From positions 1 through 7,463 of the forward strand of contig JAGODU010000189.1 in NCBI GenBank assembly GCA_017998095.1: a stretch of DNA of 7,463 nucleotides. The letters run 5' to 3'. The DNA is from Prolixibacteraceae bacterium (GTDB taxonomy: Bacteria > Bacteroidota > Bacteroidia > Bacteroidales > Prolixibacteraceae). Position numbers and translations under genes: made by a program. The notes below the pieces were generated by a model that was not told the origin of the DNA, searched no databases, and saw only the letters and a list, made by a program, of their open reading frames with translations. Below, one piece after another: positions 1 to 6,385 of the stretch. The stretch's first letter is position 1. Every line of letters starts with the position of its first letter.

Positions 1-306
1 CCTCTATATTATGAGACAGAAAAGCAAATATTTGTCCATGCAGGAATAGATGAGGAAGTAGGAGATTGGTGGCAATACGGAACACCGAAAGAAATGTTTG
101 TAATGAAATATCCTCCAACCTTCGGCAAATTTTATAAAGATATAATAGCAGGACATGTAGGAACCGATTCATTAAAAAATGAAGAAGGTTTTAGTGGAGT
201 ATATTGGGACGGAGAAAATCATTTTTATATAGATGGAACCGTAGTAATTAGTGAGAATATTCCATTATTAATTTATGATATTAATACGGGAGAATATATT
301 TATTGA
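1..306 (+). CDS. Metallophosphatase (PPP-type serine/threonine phosphatase-like), C-terminal part, 5' end outside window
   Basis: The frame is open from the first base and ends in TGA at 304-306, giving 101 residues of the C-terminus; the true start lies to the left. Near the beginning is IFVHAGI (His at residue 13), and at residues 47-53 DIIAGHVG (His 52). In bacterial PPP-family calcineurin-like phosphoesterases these two histidine motifs (VHAG and GH) ligate the dinuclear metal centre. The following HFYIDG and the final LLIYDINTGEY strand fit the C-terminal beta-sandwich edge of the same fold. The family hydrolyses phosphoester bonds on phosphoproteins or small molecules in the cytoplasm; the substrate cannot be told here. 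The N-terminal metal motifs (DxHG, GDxxDRG, GNHE) would be outside the window. No terminator is visible before the IS remnant that begins some 50 bases downstream. Confidence 0.8.
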   Translation, partial: PLYYETEKQIFVHAGIDEEVGDWWQYGTPKEMFVMKYPPTFGKFYKDIIAGHVGTDSLKNEEGFSGVYWDGENHFYIDGTVVISENIPLLIYDINTGEYIY

Positions 307-356
307 TAAATAATTAAAGATAGCATTATGTGATTTGAAAAGAATTGTGTGATTCA

Positions 357-752
357 TTAAGATCGTTTCAATTTGTTCATAACTAAATCCGTTTTATAGT
401 TTTGGACTCTATACGTTTCAGATTTTGTATCATAATCATTCCAGACATCTTCATGCAACGGCATTTTGCTGCATAATTAGAACCATTTTTCTTGCGGCAA
501 AAGGTTATTTAATGAGCTATGGGACCTTCCAGAATTATAATATAATTGCCACTGTTCAAGAAGTTCCGGCAGATTGGGATCATCCAGCTATACAGTAGCA
601 TAAAATTCCTCAAGATCTGTTTTTTTAACACGTTCAACTTTTCCATTAAGATGAGGTGAAAATAGTTTGATTTGTCTAAACTTAATATGTTTGTTTATAA
701 GTGTTTCTTGAAATTCGTATGCAAACCATTCTCTGCCACTATATGTCTGTAT
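357..752 (-). pseudogene. IS481-like transposase (integrase core, rve) remnant with two internal stops
   Basis: Read on the minus strand from about 752 down to the TAA at 357-359, the sequence translates in one frame without any frameshift as the C-terminal half of a DDE integrase-fold transposase. Visible landmarks in order are SGREWF (normally TDNGREWF; the catalytic Asp position reads Tyr and the Asn reads Ser), SPHLNGKVER with the catalytic Glu, KKTDLEEFYATV, YYNSGRSHSSLN and PQEKWF. This is the usual order for IS481-type and related transposases. Two in-frame stops interrupt it, a TAG after FYATV and a TAA after EKWF. The N-terminal helix-turn-helix and the first catalytic Asp are absent: homology ends where the recombinase gene on the other strand begins, near 740-752. 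The element is dead. Assignment to IS481 rather than another rve family is inference from motif spacing. Confidence 0.7.
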
Positions 753-1927
753 ACTTTGAGAAAGAGAACATCAATACAATGGATGCTAAGGGTGAAGTAT
801 TGCTTACCATTATGGCCTCCTTGGCACAACAGGAGAGTCAGTCACTTTCTCAGAATGTTAAACTTGGTCTTCAGTATAGATACCAACAAGGCAAGGTGCA
901 AGTCAACCATAACCGCTTTCTTGGATATACCAAGGATGAGAGTGGAAATCTTATCATTGAGCCGGAAGGTGCAAAGGTTGTAAAGCGAATATTTAGAGAG
1001 TACCTTGAGGGTGAGAGTCTTGCTAGAATTTGTAAGGGGCTTATGAGGGATGGCTTTTATACAGCAGCCGGCAATCCAACATGGAAACCGGAAACAGTCC
1101 AAAAAATATTACAGAATGAAAAGTATATCGGTGATGCACTTTTGCAGAAAACCTACACTGTAGACTTCCTTACAAAAAAGAGGGTTAAGAATGACGGCAT
1201 TGTTCCACAGTATTATGTTCAGAATAATCACAAGGCTATCATTCCAAGTAAGTTATATCTACAAGTCCAGGAAGAAATGAAACGCAGAAGCCTTTTATTC
1301 AAGGGTGAAAACGGAAGGAAAAGGATATATAGCAGTAAGTATGCACTATCTGCTATTACCTTTTGCAGTGAGTGTGGTGATATTTACAGACGGACCTATT
1401 GGAACAACCGTGGAAAGAAGTCAGTTGTTTGGAGATGCGTTACACGGATTCATAATGGCCCAAAAGGATGCACTTCAAGGACCATCTCAAAGATAGACCT
1501 CCATTCAGCAGTGGCAGAATCATTCAACCAGGTCATTAGCGTAGGAGAATCGATGATTGTGACTTTGCGGGAGAATATAGAATCGGTGATCTGCGATAGA
1601 AATGAACAAGCTATTGCAAACATTGAAAAAGAAATGGAAGAAAAGCAGATGGAACTCATCCGCTACGCTAACTCCGGCAGAGATTATGAAAGTCTAGCCG
1701 AAGAGATACAAGCTCTTAGCGAAAGGAAACAGACCATTCTTACGGATGAGGCGGAAAGCCAGGGTGAGAAAGAACGAATTGCAGAGATGATGAAATTTAT
1801 AGAAAACCACGCTGACCAGAGCCTTGATTACGATGAAGAGTTGGTAAGACTCTTAGTTGAGAAGGTAACTATATTTGAAAACAACGTGGTTGTGAGGTTT
1901 AAGTCAGGAATTGAAGTAGAGGTATAA
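743..1927 (+). pseudogene. Large serine recombinase lacking its N-terminal catalytic domain
   Basis: An open frame runs from a GTG at 701, but the codons before about 749 are antisense to the IS remnant; recognisable recombinase starts at VYFEKENINTMD. The first in-frame ATG is at 743 and no ribosome binding site precedes it. What remains is the last part of the resolvase domain (ending in the long linker helix with SLAQQESQSLSQNVKLG), the Recombinase domain (GYTKDESGNLIIEPEGAKVVKRIF and onward), a zinc ribbon with Cys pairs (CSEC at nt 1364-1375; further Cys at 1436 and 1469), a charged coiled coil, and the usual C-terminal VRFKSGIEVEV strand. Intact relatives are roughly 500 or more residues and carry the nucleophilic Ser in the first ~20 residues; that region is missing, so DNA cleavage is not expected. 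A shortened DNA-binding protein could still be made. Large serine recombinases integrate or excise conjugative elements and prophages. Confidence 0.85.
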
Positions 1928-1931
1928 ACAT

Positions 1932-2276
1932 ATGTACCAGGTCGATGGCAGTGAGGTAGAACTAATTGAACGGAAATTGGAACAGCTGCAAAAGGAACTG
2001 GTTAAGCTGGCAAATAACAACCAAGATTACTCCATTCTTGTCAATGAGATTTACCGACTTCGAGATGAGAAGGAGGCTGCACTGGCTAAGAATGTTGGGT
2101 TCACAAGTCAGAAATAAAGAATGGCTGAAATGACAAAACTTCTTAAGGAGCAGAAAGGTACAATACAGGAGTATGACGAGCAGATAGTTCGCAAGTTGAT
2201 AGAAAAGATTACGGTACATGATGAGAAAGTCACTGTTGCCTTTAAATCTGGGATGGAGATTGATGTGAAGATATAA
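1932..2276 (+). pseudogene. C-terminal fragment of a second serine recombinase, interrupted by a stop
   Basis: The frame from ATG 1932 gives 61 codons (coiled-coil-like ELIERKLEQLQKELVKLANN then YSILVNEIYRLRDEKEAAL) to a TAA at 2115-2117. The same frame continues without a shift to 2276 as MAEMTKLLKEQ, EYDEQIVRKLIEKITV and AFKSGMEIDVKI. The whole aligns with the last ~110 residues of the preceding recombinase (QMELIRYANSGRDYESLAEEI; DEELVRLLVEKVTI; RFKSGIEVEV), but the two are clearly diverged, so this is a paralogue and not a recent duplication. The stop, and the loss of all upstream domains, make it a relic. Tandem serine recombinases are common at the ends of clostridial integrative elements, and this is probably what is left of such an array. 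Confidence 0.8.
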
Positions 2277-2283
2277 AGTAAAT

Positions 2284-2340
2284 AAAAAGCAGAAGATGCA
2301 TCCTTACTTGATTGGTAGGGTGCATCTTTGCTTTTGTCTT
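2284..2340 (+). terminator. Rho-independent terminator after the recombinase relics
   Basis: The arms AAAAGCAGAAGATGCATCC (2285-2303) and GGGTGCATCTTTGCTTTT (2318-2335) pair almost fully, with one bulged base and one G-U pair, around a loop of about 14 nt. The 3' side is T-rich (CTTTTGTCTT). It isolates the downstream toxin-antitoxin operon from readthrough. Confidence 0.75.
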
Positions 2341-2359
2341 AAAAAATTTACAAATATAA

Positions 2360-2377
2360 ATGCACTAATTGATGCAT
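2360..2377. promoter_or_regulatory. Imperfect palindrome, candidate operator of the toxin-antitoxin operon
   Basis: ATGCACTAATTGATGCAT is an 18-bp imperfect palindrome (14 of 18 positions symmetric, ATGCA..AATT..TGCAT) ending 5 bp upstream of the -35 box. The encoded antitoxin has an MqsA-type helix-turn-helix, and antitoxins of this class normally repress their own promoter. That this particular palindrome is the operator is inference. Confidence 0.35.
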
Positions 2378-2382
2378 AAATC

Positions 2383-2411
2383 TTGACAAATGGCATATAA
2401 TAAAGTATCAT
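2383..2411 (+). promoter_or_regulatory. Sigma-A-type promoter of the toxin-antitoxin operon
   Basis: A perfect -35 box TTGACA (2383-2388) is followed after exactly 17 bp by TATCAT (2406-2411), five of six matches to the -10 consensus. The start codon of the toxin is 22 nt beyond the -10 box, leaving a short leader that contains the ribosome binding site AGAGGTGG. Confidence 0.7.
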
Positions 2412-2433
2412 TGTATTACAAAGAGGTGGTGCA

Positions 2434-2844
2434 ATGAATCCGTACTATAATCAGAACTACACAAGAGAGCAGATAGATGCTATTCTTGATAAAATAAAAA
2501 ATTGTGTGGTAAATAACAAATATACGATTGCACTAAACGAAAACAGGCAGGAAAATGTAGACTTTATCAATGAATATAATATTCGAAGTGACAAACAAAA
2601 ATCAATATTATTACAGATAAGAACAGAAGATTTTTGTCATACCTTGCAGAATACTAAAATTGGTTTTGAATATGAAGTTCTTTATGTTTTTGTGCCGCAG
2701 GTTCAATTGTTTAATGCGGACGGAGAAGAAGAAACAGTAGATATTTATACCAAATTTAACGTGATAGATATGTCTAACGGAAGTCGTACAGTTGTAATAT
2801 CTTTTCATAAACCAAACAAGCCGATTGATTACCTATTTAGGTAA
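2434..2844 (+). CDS. MqsR-like putative toxin (RelE-fold mRNA interferase family)
   Basis: A 136-residue protein, first gene of a two-gene operon. ATG 2434 follows AGAGGTGG with good spacing and lies just downstream of a clear promoter. The region from about residue 58 resembles MqsR toxins: ILLQIRTEDFCHTL matches the family pattern of a helix ending in an L..sDFy.sl motif, and VDIYTKFNVI...TVVISFHK (residues 102-126) matches the paired C-terminal strands vYlK...lviSFKek. MqsR proteins are ribosome-independent ribonucleases that cut mRNA at GC-containing sites; Lys107 and Lys126 fall where conserved basic residues lie in that family. At 136 residues it is longer than the ~98-residue E. coli protein, with an extra N-terminal stretch and an acidic insertion (DGEEE, residues 96-100). 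The adjacent antitoxin with an MqsA-type N-terminus supports the call. Similarity is by pattern only; another RelE-superfamily toxin is the main alternative. Confidence 0.65.
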   Translation: MNPYYNQNYTREQIDAILDKIKNCVVNNKYTIALNENRQENVDFINEYNIRSDKQKSILLQIRTEDFCHTLQNTKIGFEYEVLYVFVPQVQLFNADGEEETVDIYTKFNVIDMSNGSRTVVISFHKPNKPIDYLFR

Positions 2845-2870
2845 GTCGGGAATTGAAAGGAGGCATTGTT

Positions 2871-3866
2871 ATGAGTGAAAGAAAAGTATTTTGCGAAGAA
2901 TGTAGAAATGATGTTACTTTTACTATTAATGAAAAGAAAATGGAAGGTACTATTAAAGGTGAGAAATATTCTTATATTGGAAAAGAAGCGCATTGTGTTG
3001 ACTGCGGCTCTGAAATTTATGTTGCAGAGGTAAATGATTTTAATTTGAAAGCGCTATATGATGCATATCGAGAAAAGAATAATATCGTATCACTTGAGGT
3101 GGTTTTAGCAATTCCAGAAAAATATGCAATTGGAAAACGACCACTTTCCCTTTTACTTGGTTGGGGAGAACAGACATTTTCCCGATATTGCGATGGAGAT
3201 ATACCAACAAAGCAGTATTCTGAAATTCTGCAAAAGCTTTATGATGATCCAGCCTATTATGCAGAAACGTTGGAAAACAACAAAGAAAATCTGAAAACCA
3301 CTGCATCTTATGAGAAGAGCAAAAGAGCAGTAAATGAACTTCTTGGAAGAACTCAAAACACAAAGACAAATATAGATTTGGCAATTGAATATTTGCTGAG
3401 TCAATGTGAAGACATTACGCCCTTATCATTACAGAAAGCATTGTATTATATTCAGGGATTTTATTATGCTTTCTACAAAACATTTCTCTTTTCTGAGGAG
3501 TGTGAAGCCTGGGTGCATGGTCCTGTTTATCGAGATATATACTTTAGGTATCGGGATTATCGATTTGACCCTATTGAAGGAAATGATGAATTTGATGATT
3601 CGGTATTCACTTCATCTGAGAAAGCAATTTTAGATAGCGTAATAAAGAATATTTGTTGCTATAGTGGGAAAGTTCTTGAAGGATTTACACATTCAGAAAC
3701 TCCGTGGCTGTCAACCAGAGGAGAACTTTCGCCGACTACAGCATCAGACCGAACTATTGAGAAAGAACTGATTGGAACTTACTTTAGTGCTGTTAAAGAA
3801 AAGTACAATATGATTAATACAAATGATATTAAGGGTTATGCTCAGAAAATGTTCGAACAGATGTAG
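2871..3866 (+). CDS. Antitoxin: MqsA/YgiT-type zinc finger + helix-turn-helix + Panacea (DUF4065/SocA-like) domain
   Basis: 331 residues. I chose ATG 2871 because AAAGGAGG sits 7 nt upstream; an upstream in-frame TTG at 2853 would place the start ahead of that site. Domains in order: a zinc finger with CEEC (Cys 8, 11) and CVDCG (Cys 42, 45) as in MqsA/YgiT proteins; a helix-turn-helix at about residues 83-127 with the MqsA-like core LGWGEQTFSRYCDGDIP followed by ILQKLYDDP; a linker; then from about residue 166 a Panacea domain, with LSLQKALYYIQGFYYA, LFSEECEAWVHGPVY and the ETPW segment near the end. The zinc finger and helix-turn-helix are expected to bind the promoter; Panacea domains are established antitoxin modules that neutralise many unrelated toxins. 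It starts 26 nt after the toxin stop and is presumably co-transcribed, toxin first as in mqsRA. Neutralisation of the adjacent protein is inferred from position and family. Confidence 0.85.
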   Translation: MSERKVFCEECRNDVTFTINEKKMEGTIKGEKYSYIGKEAHCVDCGSEIYVAEVNDFNLKALYDAYREKNNIVSLEVVLAIPEKYAIGKRPLSLLLGWGEQTFSRYCDGDIPTKQYSEILQKLYDDPAYYAETLENNKENLKTTASYEKSKRAVNELLGRTQNTKTNIDLAIEYLLSQCEDITPLSLQKALYYIQGFYYAFYKTFLFSEECEAWVHGPVYRDIYFRYRDYRFDPIEGNDEFDDSVFTSSEKAILDSVIKNICCYSGKVLEGFTHSETPWLSTRGELSPTTASDRTIEKELIGTYFSAVKEKYNMINTNDIKGYAQKMFEQM

Positions 3867-3885
3867 AACGCTTAATTTAAAGTTT

Positions 3886-3938
3886 ATGCAGACTTTCTTG
3901 TAAATTTAAATTTTGCTGGAAAGTCTGTTGCTTTTTAT
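3886..3938 (+). terminator. Rho-independent terminator of the toxin-antitoxin operon
   Basis: CAGACTTTC (3889-3897) pairs perfectly with GAAAGTCTG (3919-3927) across an AT-rich loop of 21 nt; the 3' side runs into TTGCTTTTTATT. It lies about 20 nt after the antitoxin stop codon. Confidence 0.75.
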
Positions 3939-3947
3939 TAGATTGGA

Positions 3948-3976
3948 TTGGAAACGAGTAAAACACAAAATAAAAT
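3948..3976 (+). promoter_or_regulatory. Possible promoter upstream of the DUF1413 relic and nuclease cluster
   Basis: TTGGAA (3948-3953) and TAAAAT (3971-3976) are separated by 17 bp. The -10 box has five of six consensus bases, the -35 box only four. It is the best-placed candidate between the preceding terminator and the next reading frame, but in DNA this AT-rich such matches occur by chance. Confidence 0.3.
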
Positions 3977-4001
3977 ATTCAGTTATATCTATTTAAGCAA
4001 T

Positions 4002-4232
4002 ATGTTTGACAGTATTTAAGGAGCAATTAGTGAAACTGAAAATCTAAATGACGGAGAAGTCTTTCTTGTTAAGAATTTGTTCAAAGTCTATGTATGGAAT
4101 AGGATACCGGGAAAGGATTGGCTGCTGTTGGGGACACTGTTTCTTAATTGGGTGAATAAGACAGAAGGTAATCTCAAAGCTATTGAAAAGACATCAACCA
4201 ATCAACAGAGATATGAAAAACATATAAAGTAA
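4002..4232 (+). pseudogene. DUF1413 family protein with a nonsense codon near its start
   Basis: One continuous frame of 76 codons runs from ATG 4002 to TAA 4230-4232 with a single in-frame TAA at 4017-4019 (codon 6, MFDSI*). The rest reads as a complete DUF1413 protein: GAISETENLNDGEVFLVKNLFK, VWNRIPGKD, LLLGTLFLNWVN, then IEKTSTNQQRYEK at the C-terminus. These blocks are characteristic of this small family, whose function is unknown to me. A single change of A to T in an AAA codon would explain the stop. No good start codon follows the stop before conserved residues, although AAGGAG overlaps it, so a shortened product cannot be excluded. It lies just upstream of the nuclease pair, on the same strand. 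Confidence 0.65.
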
Positions 4233-4295
4233 CAGTACAAATTTTTATGTTGGTAAGAACTATGAATTCTATAAGTGTGTATAGGGGTGATTGAA

Positions 4296-4856
4296 TTGCT
4301 TAATTTAAGGCAATTAGTAGATGACTTTTTCTTGTATGTACAGTCTAATAATATTGAAATATATAACGAGTTTAGCCTACAGCATGAGCTGGGAATATTT
4401 CTACGAGCAAAACTACAGGGATATCGAATTCAATTTGGAAGGAACATTTCATATTTTACACAGGATAACAAAACAATCAAAAAAGAAATTGATATTGCTA
4501 TATTTAATGAAGATAAATCGGAGAAATATGCCATTGAATTAAAGCACCCGCTTAACGGACAGCATCCAGAGCAGATGTATTCATTCGTGAAGGATATAAA
4601 ATTCATGGAAGAACTCAAATATAGGGGATTTAATGAAACAGCTGTTGTTACCCTTGTATCAGATAGACCCTTTTACGAAGGGCGAAACAACCAAGGGATT
4701 TATAGTTATTTCCGAGAAGAATATACAATTTATGGTCAAATATTTAAACCAACAGGACCTTTAAAAGATAAAGAATTTATAGCCTTAGAAGGTAGATATG
4801 AGTTTTCCTGGAGATCGGTTTACGATAACAGCAAGTATTATGTGATAGAGGTTTAG
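4296..4856 (+). CDS. PD-(D/E)XK nuclease-like protein, first gene of a nuclease pair
   Basis: 186 residues from TTG 4296, chosen because AGGGGTGA (4283-4290) is 5 nt upstream; in-frame GTG codons at 4275 and 4287 are alternatives without such a site. I do not recognise a named family, but the core reads as a PD-(D/E)XK fold: a helix with FSLQHELGIFLR (Glu 31), two strands with GRNISYF and EIDIAIF (Asp 66), then YAIELKHP (Glu 81, Lys 83), giving the E...D...ExK arrangement of metal-dependent nucleases. After it come a helix (EQMYSFVKDIKFMEELK), a strand (TAVVTLVSD) and a conserved-looking FKPTGP turn. No DNA-binding or translocase domain is present. The stop codon at 4854-4856 overlaps the ribosome binding site of the next gene, so the two are almost certainly co-translated. 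Nuclease activity, and a defence role, are inferred from fold and context only. Confidence 0.65.
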   Translation: MLNLRQLVDDFFLYVQSNNIEIYNEFSLQHELGIFLRAKLQGYRIQFGRNISYFTQDNKTIKKEIDIAIFNEDKSEKYAIELKHPLNGQHPEQMYSFVKDIKFMEELKYRGFNETAVVTLVSDRPFYEGRNNQGIYSYFREEYTIYGQIFKPTGPLKDKEFIALEGRYEFSWRSVYDNSKYYVIEV

Positions 4857-4869
4857 GAGGAGGGTTATT

Positions 4870-5979
4870 ATGTTTCTGATAGATAAGAAAAAGAACGAAG
4901 CAATATCAATTAGCAAGAAAACATTCCAAGAGTTAGAATTCAAGGAGAGAAAGCATCTTCAAGAGTGGATATGTAAGAATACAGATATTCTTGGGGAAAG
5001 GTTGCTTATTATACAAAAAGAATTTAGTGGATTTGATGATACCAAAGAAAGATTAGATCTTTTGGCAATAGATGAAAATGGAAATCTTGTTATCATCGAA
5101 AACAAGCTCGATGATAGCGGCAGAGATGTTGTGTGGCAGTCCCTGAAATATGCATCCTACTGCTCAGGCCTCACCAAGAGTGATATAAAAGATATCTTCC
5201 AAAAATACATAGATGAACAAGGTAAAAATGAATATGCAGAGAAAGTGCTGTGTGAATTTCTAGCAGTTGAGGATTTCGGTGAAATTGAACTAAATAGTGA
5301 TGACCAAAGAATTATTATGATTGCTGCAAACTTTAGAAAAGAAGTAACTTCTACAGCTATGTGGTTATTGGATCATAATATCAAAATAAAATGTATCAGG
5401 GTTACCCCATACGAATTGAATGATCAGATTCTTCTTGATACAGAGCAGATTATACCCATCGTTGATGCTGAGGAATATTTGATAAAGATAGCAAACAAGA
5501 AGCAAGAGGAATTAATTAGCAAAGAGAAGAATCAAACGCGTCATACAGTCAGGATTGATTTCTGGACACGCCTTCTACAAGAGATGAATGAGCAATCGGA
5601 TCTATTCAAAAACATTAGTCCTTCAAAGGATAATTGGATAGGTTGTGGCAGTGGACACAGCGGCTTGGCTTATAATTTTGTTATTACTGGCAACTACGCA
5701 AGAATTGAATTATGGATTAATAGGGGTATGCAAAATGAAAACAAGGAGCTTTTTGATAAAATCTATAGCTATAAAGAAAAAATTGAAACATCATTCGGCG
5801 ACCAACTTGACTGGCAAAGGTTGGACGATGGAAAAGGTAGTAGAATAGCATATTGGCTTAAAGATGTTAGCGTATTTAATGAGGAAGATTGGCCACAAAT
5901 GATCAATTTCCTGACTTCAAATATGGTCAAATTTGAAAAGTCAATTAAAAATATACTCCGTGATGTATTTAAGAAGTAG
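4870..5979 (+). CDS. NucS-like PD-(D/E)XK nuclease with C-terminal DUF4268
   Basis: 369 residues; ATG 4870 is preceded by AGGAGGAGGG starting within the stop codon of the upstream gene. The N-terminal third resembles the nuclease domain of NucS/DUF91 proteins: KHLQEWICKNTDILG, then RLDLLAID (Asp 63), NLVIIENKL (Glu 77, Lys 79) and VWQSLKYASYC (Gln 90), the D...ExK...Q set of that superfamily. A middle segment (about residues 130-220) has alternating strands and helices. From about residue 228, FWTRLLQEMNE, WIGCGSGHSGLAYNF and IELWINRG identify a DUF4268 domain, often found at the end of such nuclease proteins in restriction and defence neighbourhoods. The expected activity is metal-dependent DNA cleavage; specificity is unknown. 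No methyltransferase or helicase partner is seen in the window; the obvious partner is the nuclease-like protein encoded just upstream. Confidence 0.8.
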   Translation: MFLIDKKKNEAISISKKTFQELEFKERKHLQEWICKNTDILGERLLIIQKEFSGFDDTKERLDLLAIDENGNLVIIENKLDDSGRDVVWQSLKYASYCSGLTKSDIKDIFQKYIDEQGKNEYAEKVLCEFLAVEDFGEIELNSDDQRIIMIAANFRKEVTSTAMWLLDHNIKIKCIRVTPYELNDQILLDTEQIIPIVDAEEYLIKIANKKQEELISKEKNQTRHTVRIDFWTRLLQEMNEQSDLFKNISPSKDNWIGCGSGHSGLAYNFVITGNYARIELWINRGMQNENKELFDKIYSYKEKIETSFGDQLDWQRLDDGKGSRIAYWLKDVSVFNEEDWPQMINFLTSNMVKFEKSIKNILRDVFKK

Positions 5980-6039
5980 TTTCAAAAATCTGTCCATTTG
6001 GTCAATAAGATAGGTTGAGAGAAATTGAGGGAAACCAAT

Positions 6040-6354
6040 ATGAAAGAAGTAAAAATATCGGTGATGAAACAAACAGCGTATCAAGACTTGATATATAAAC
6101 ATGAAAACCCCATACAGTACGCTTGCAATATGAAGGTTGAGCAAGTTTTTGTTGCAAATGGGTGGGAAAAGCCTAAAGGATTGTGTGACAGTGCATGGAA
6201 GAGTATGTCGGCCTTTGTAATGACACTCGCCCACGGCGGCGAAGATTTTTATGACGGTTGGATGAAAAATAAGAAATCAGCAATGATTTCATGTAATGAT
6301 GGTTTTCGTCCAGTGAGCTTTTTGATTGAAACACTGGCTGAAGACGCAAAGTAA
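6040..6354 (+). CDS. TIGR04076 family protein
   Basis: 104 residues from ATG 6040, with GAGG at 6027-6030 upstream; a TTG at 6025 extends the frame by five codons but would start before that site. Family landmarks are the opening KEVKISVMKQTAYQDLI, AC then VEQVFVANG, KGLCDSAWKSM (Cys 49, Trp 53) and the closing ISCNDGFRPVSFLIETL (Cys 85, Arg 90, Pro 91). The Cys residues at 29, 49 and 85 could form a metal or redox site, but the function of this family is not established to my knowledge. It starts 60 nt after the nuclease gene with no terminator between them, and ends 31 nt before the next gene, so it may belong to the same transcript. It has no signal peptide or membrane segment. Confidence 0.75.
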   Translation: MKEVKISVMKQTAYQDLIYKHENPIQYACNMKVEQVFVANGWEKPKGLCDSAWKSMSAFVMTLAHGGEDFYDGWMKNKKSAMISCNDGFRPVSFLIETLAEDAK

Positions 6355-6385
6355 GAGATAAATATGAATTCAAGGAGGACAATCA

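Noticed and set aside
701..748. N-terminal codons of the recombinase frame as real protein
   Set aside because: They are antisense to recognisable transposase sequence (GREWF, FQETLINKH), so the frame is open there by chance.
2396..2401. A perfect TATAAT upstream of the toxin gene
   Set aside because: It is only 7 bp after the TTGACA box; TATCAT at 2406-2411 has the correct 17-bp spacing, and no other -35 fits the TATAAT.
2853..2870. In-frame TTG start upstream of the antitoxin ATG
   Set aside because: It lies before the AAAGGAGG site that is correctly spaced for ATG 2871, and adds residues unlike the MqsA N-terminus.
3040..3404. Two long minus-strand open frames of 83 and 114 codons inside the antitoxin gene
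   Set aside because: They are antisense to the zinc-finger, helix-turn-helix and linker regions, lack ribosome binding sites, and have Phe/Leu/Cys-rich noise composition.
4250..4275. A promoter just upstream of the small nuclease gene (TTGGTA and TATAAG)
   Set aside because: The spacer is only 14 bp and the -35 match is weak.
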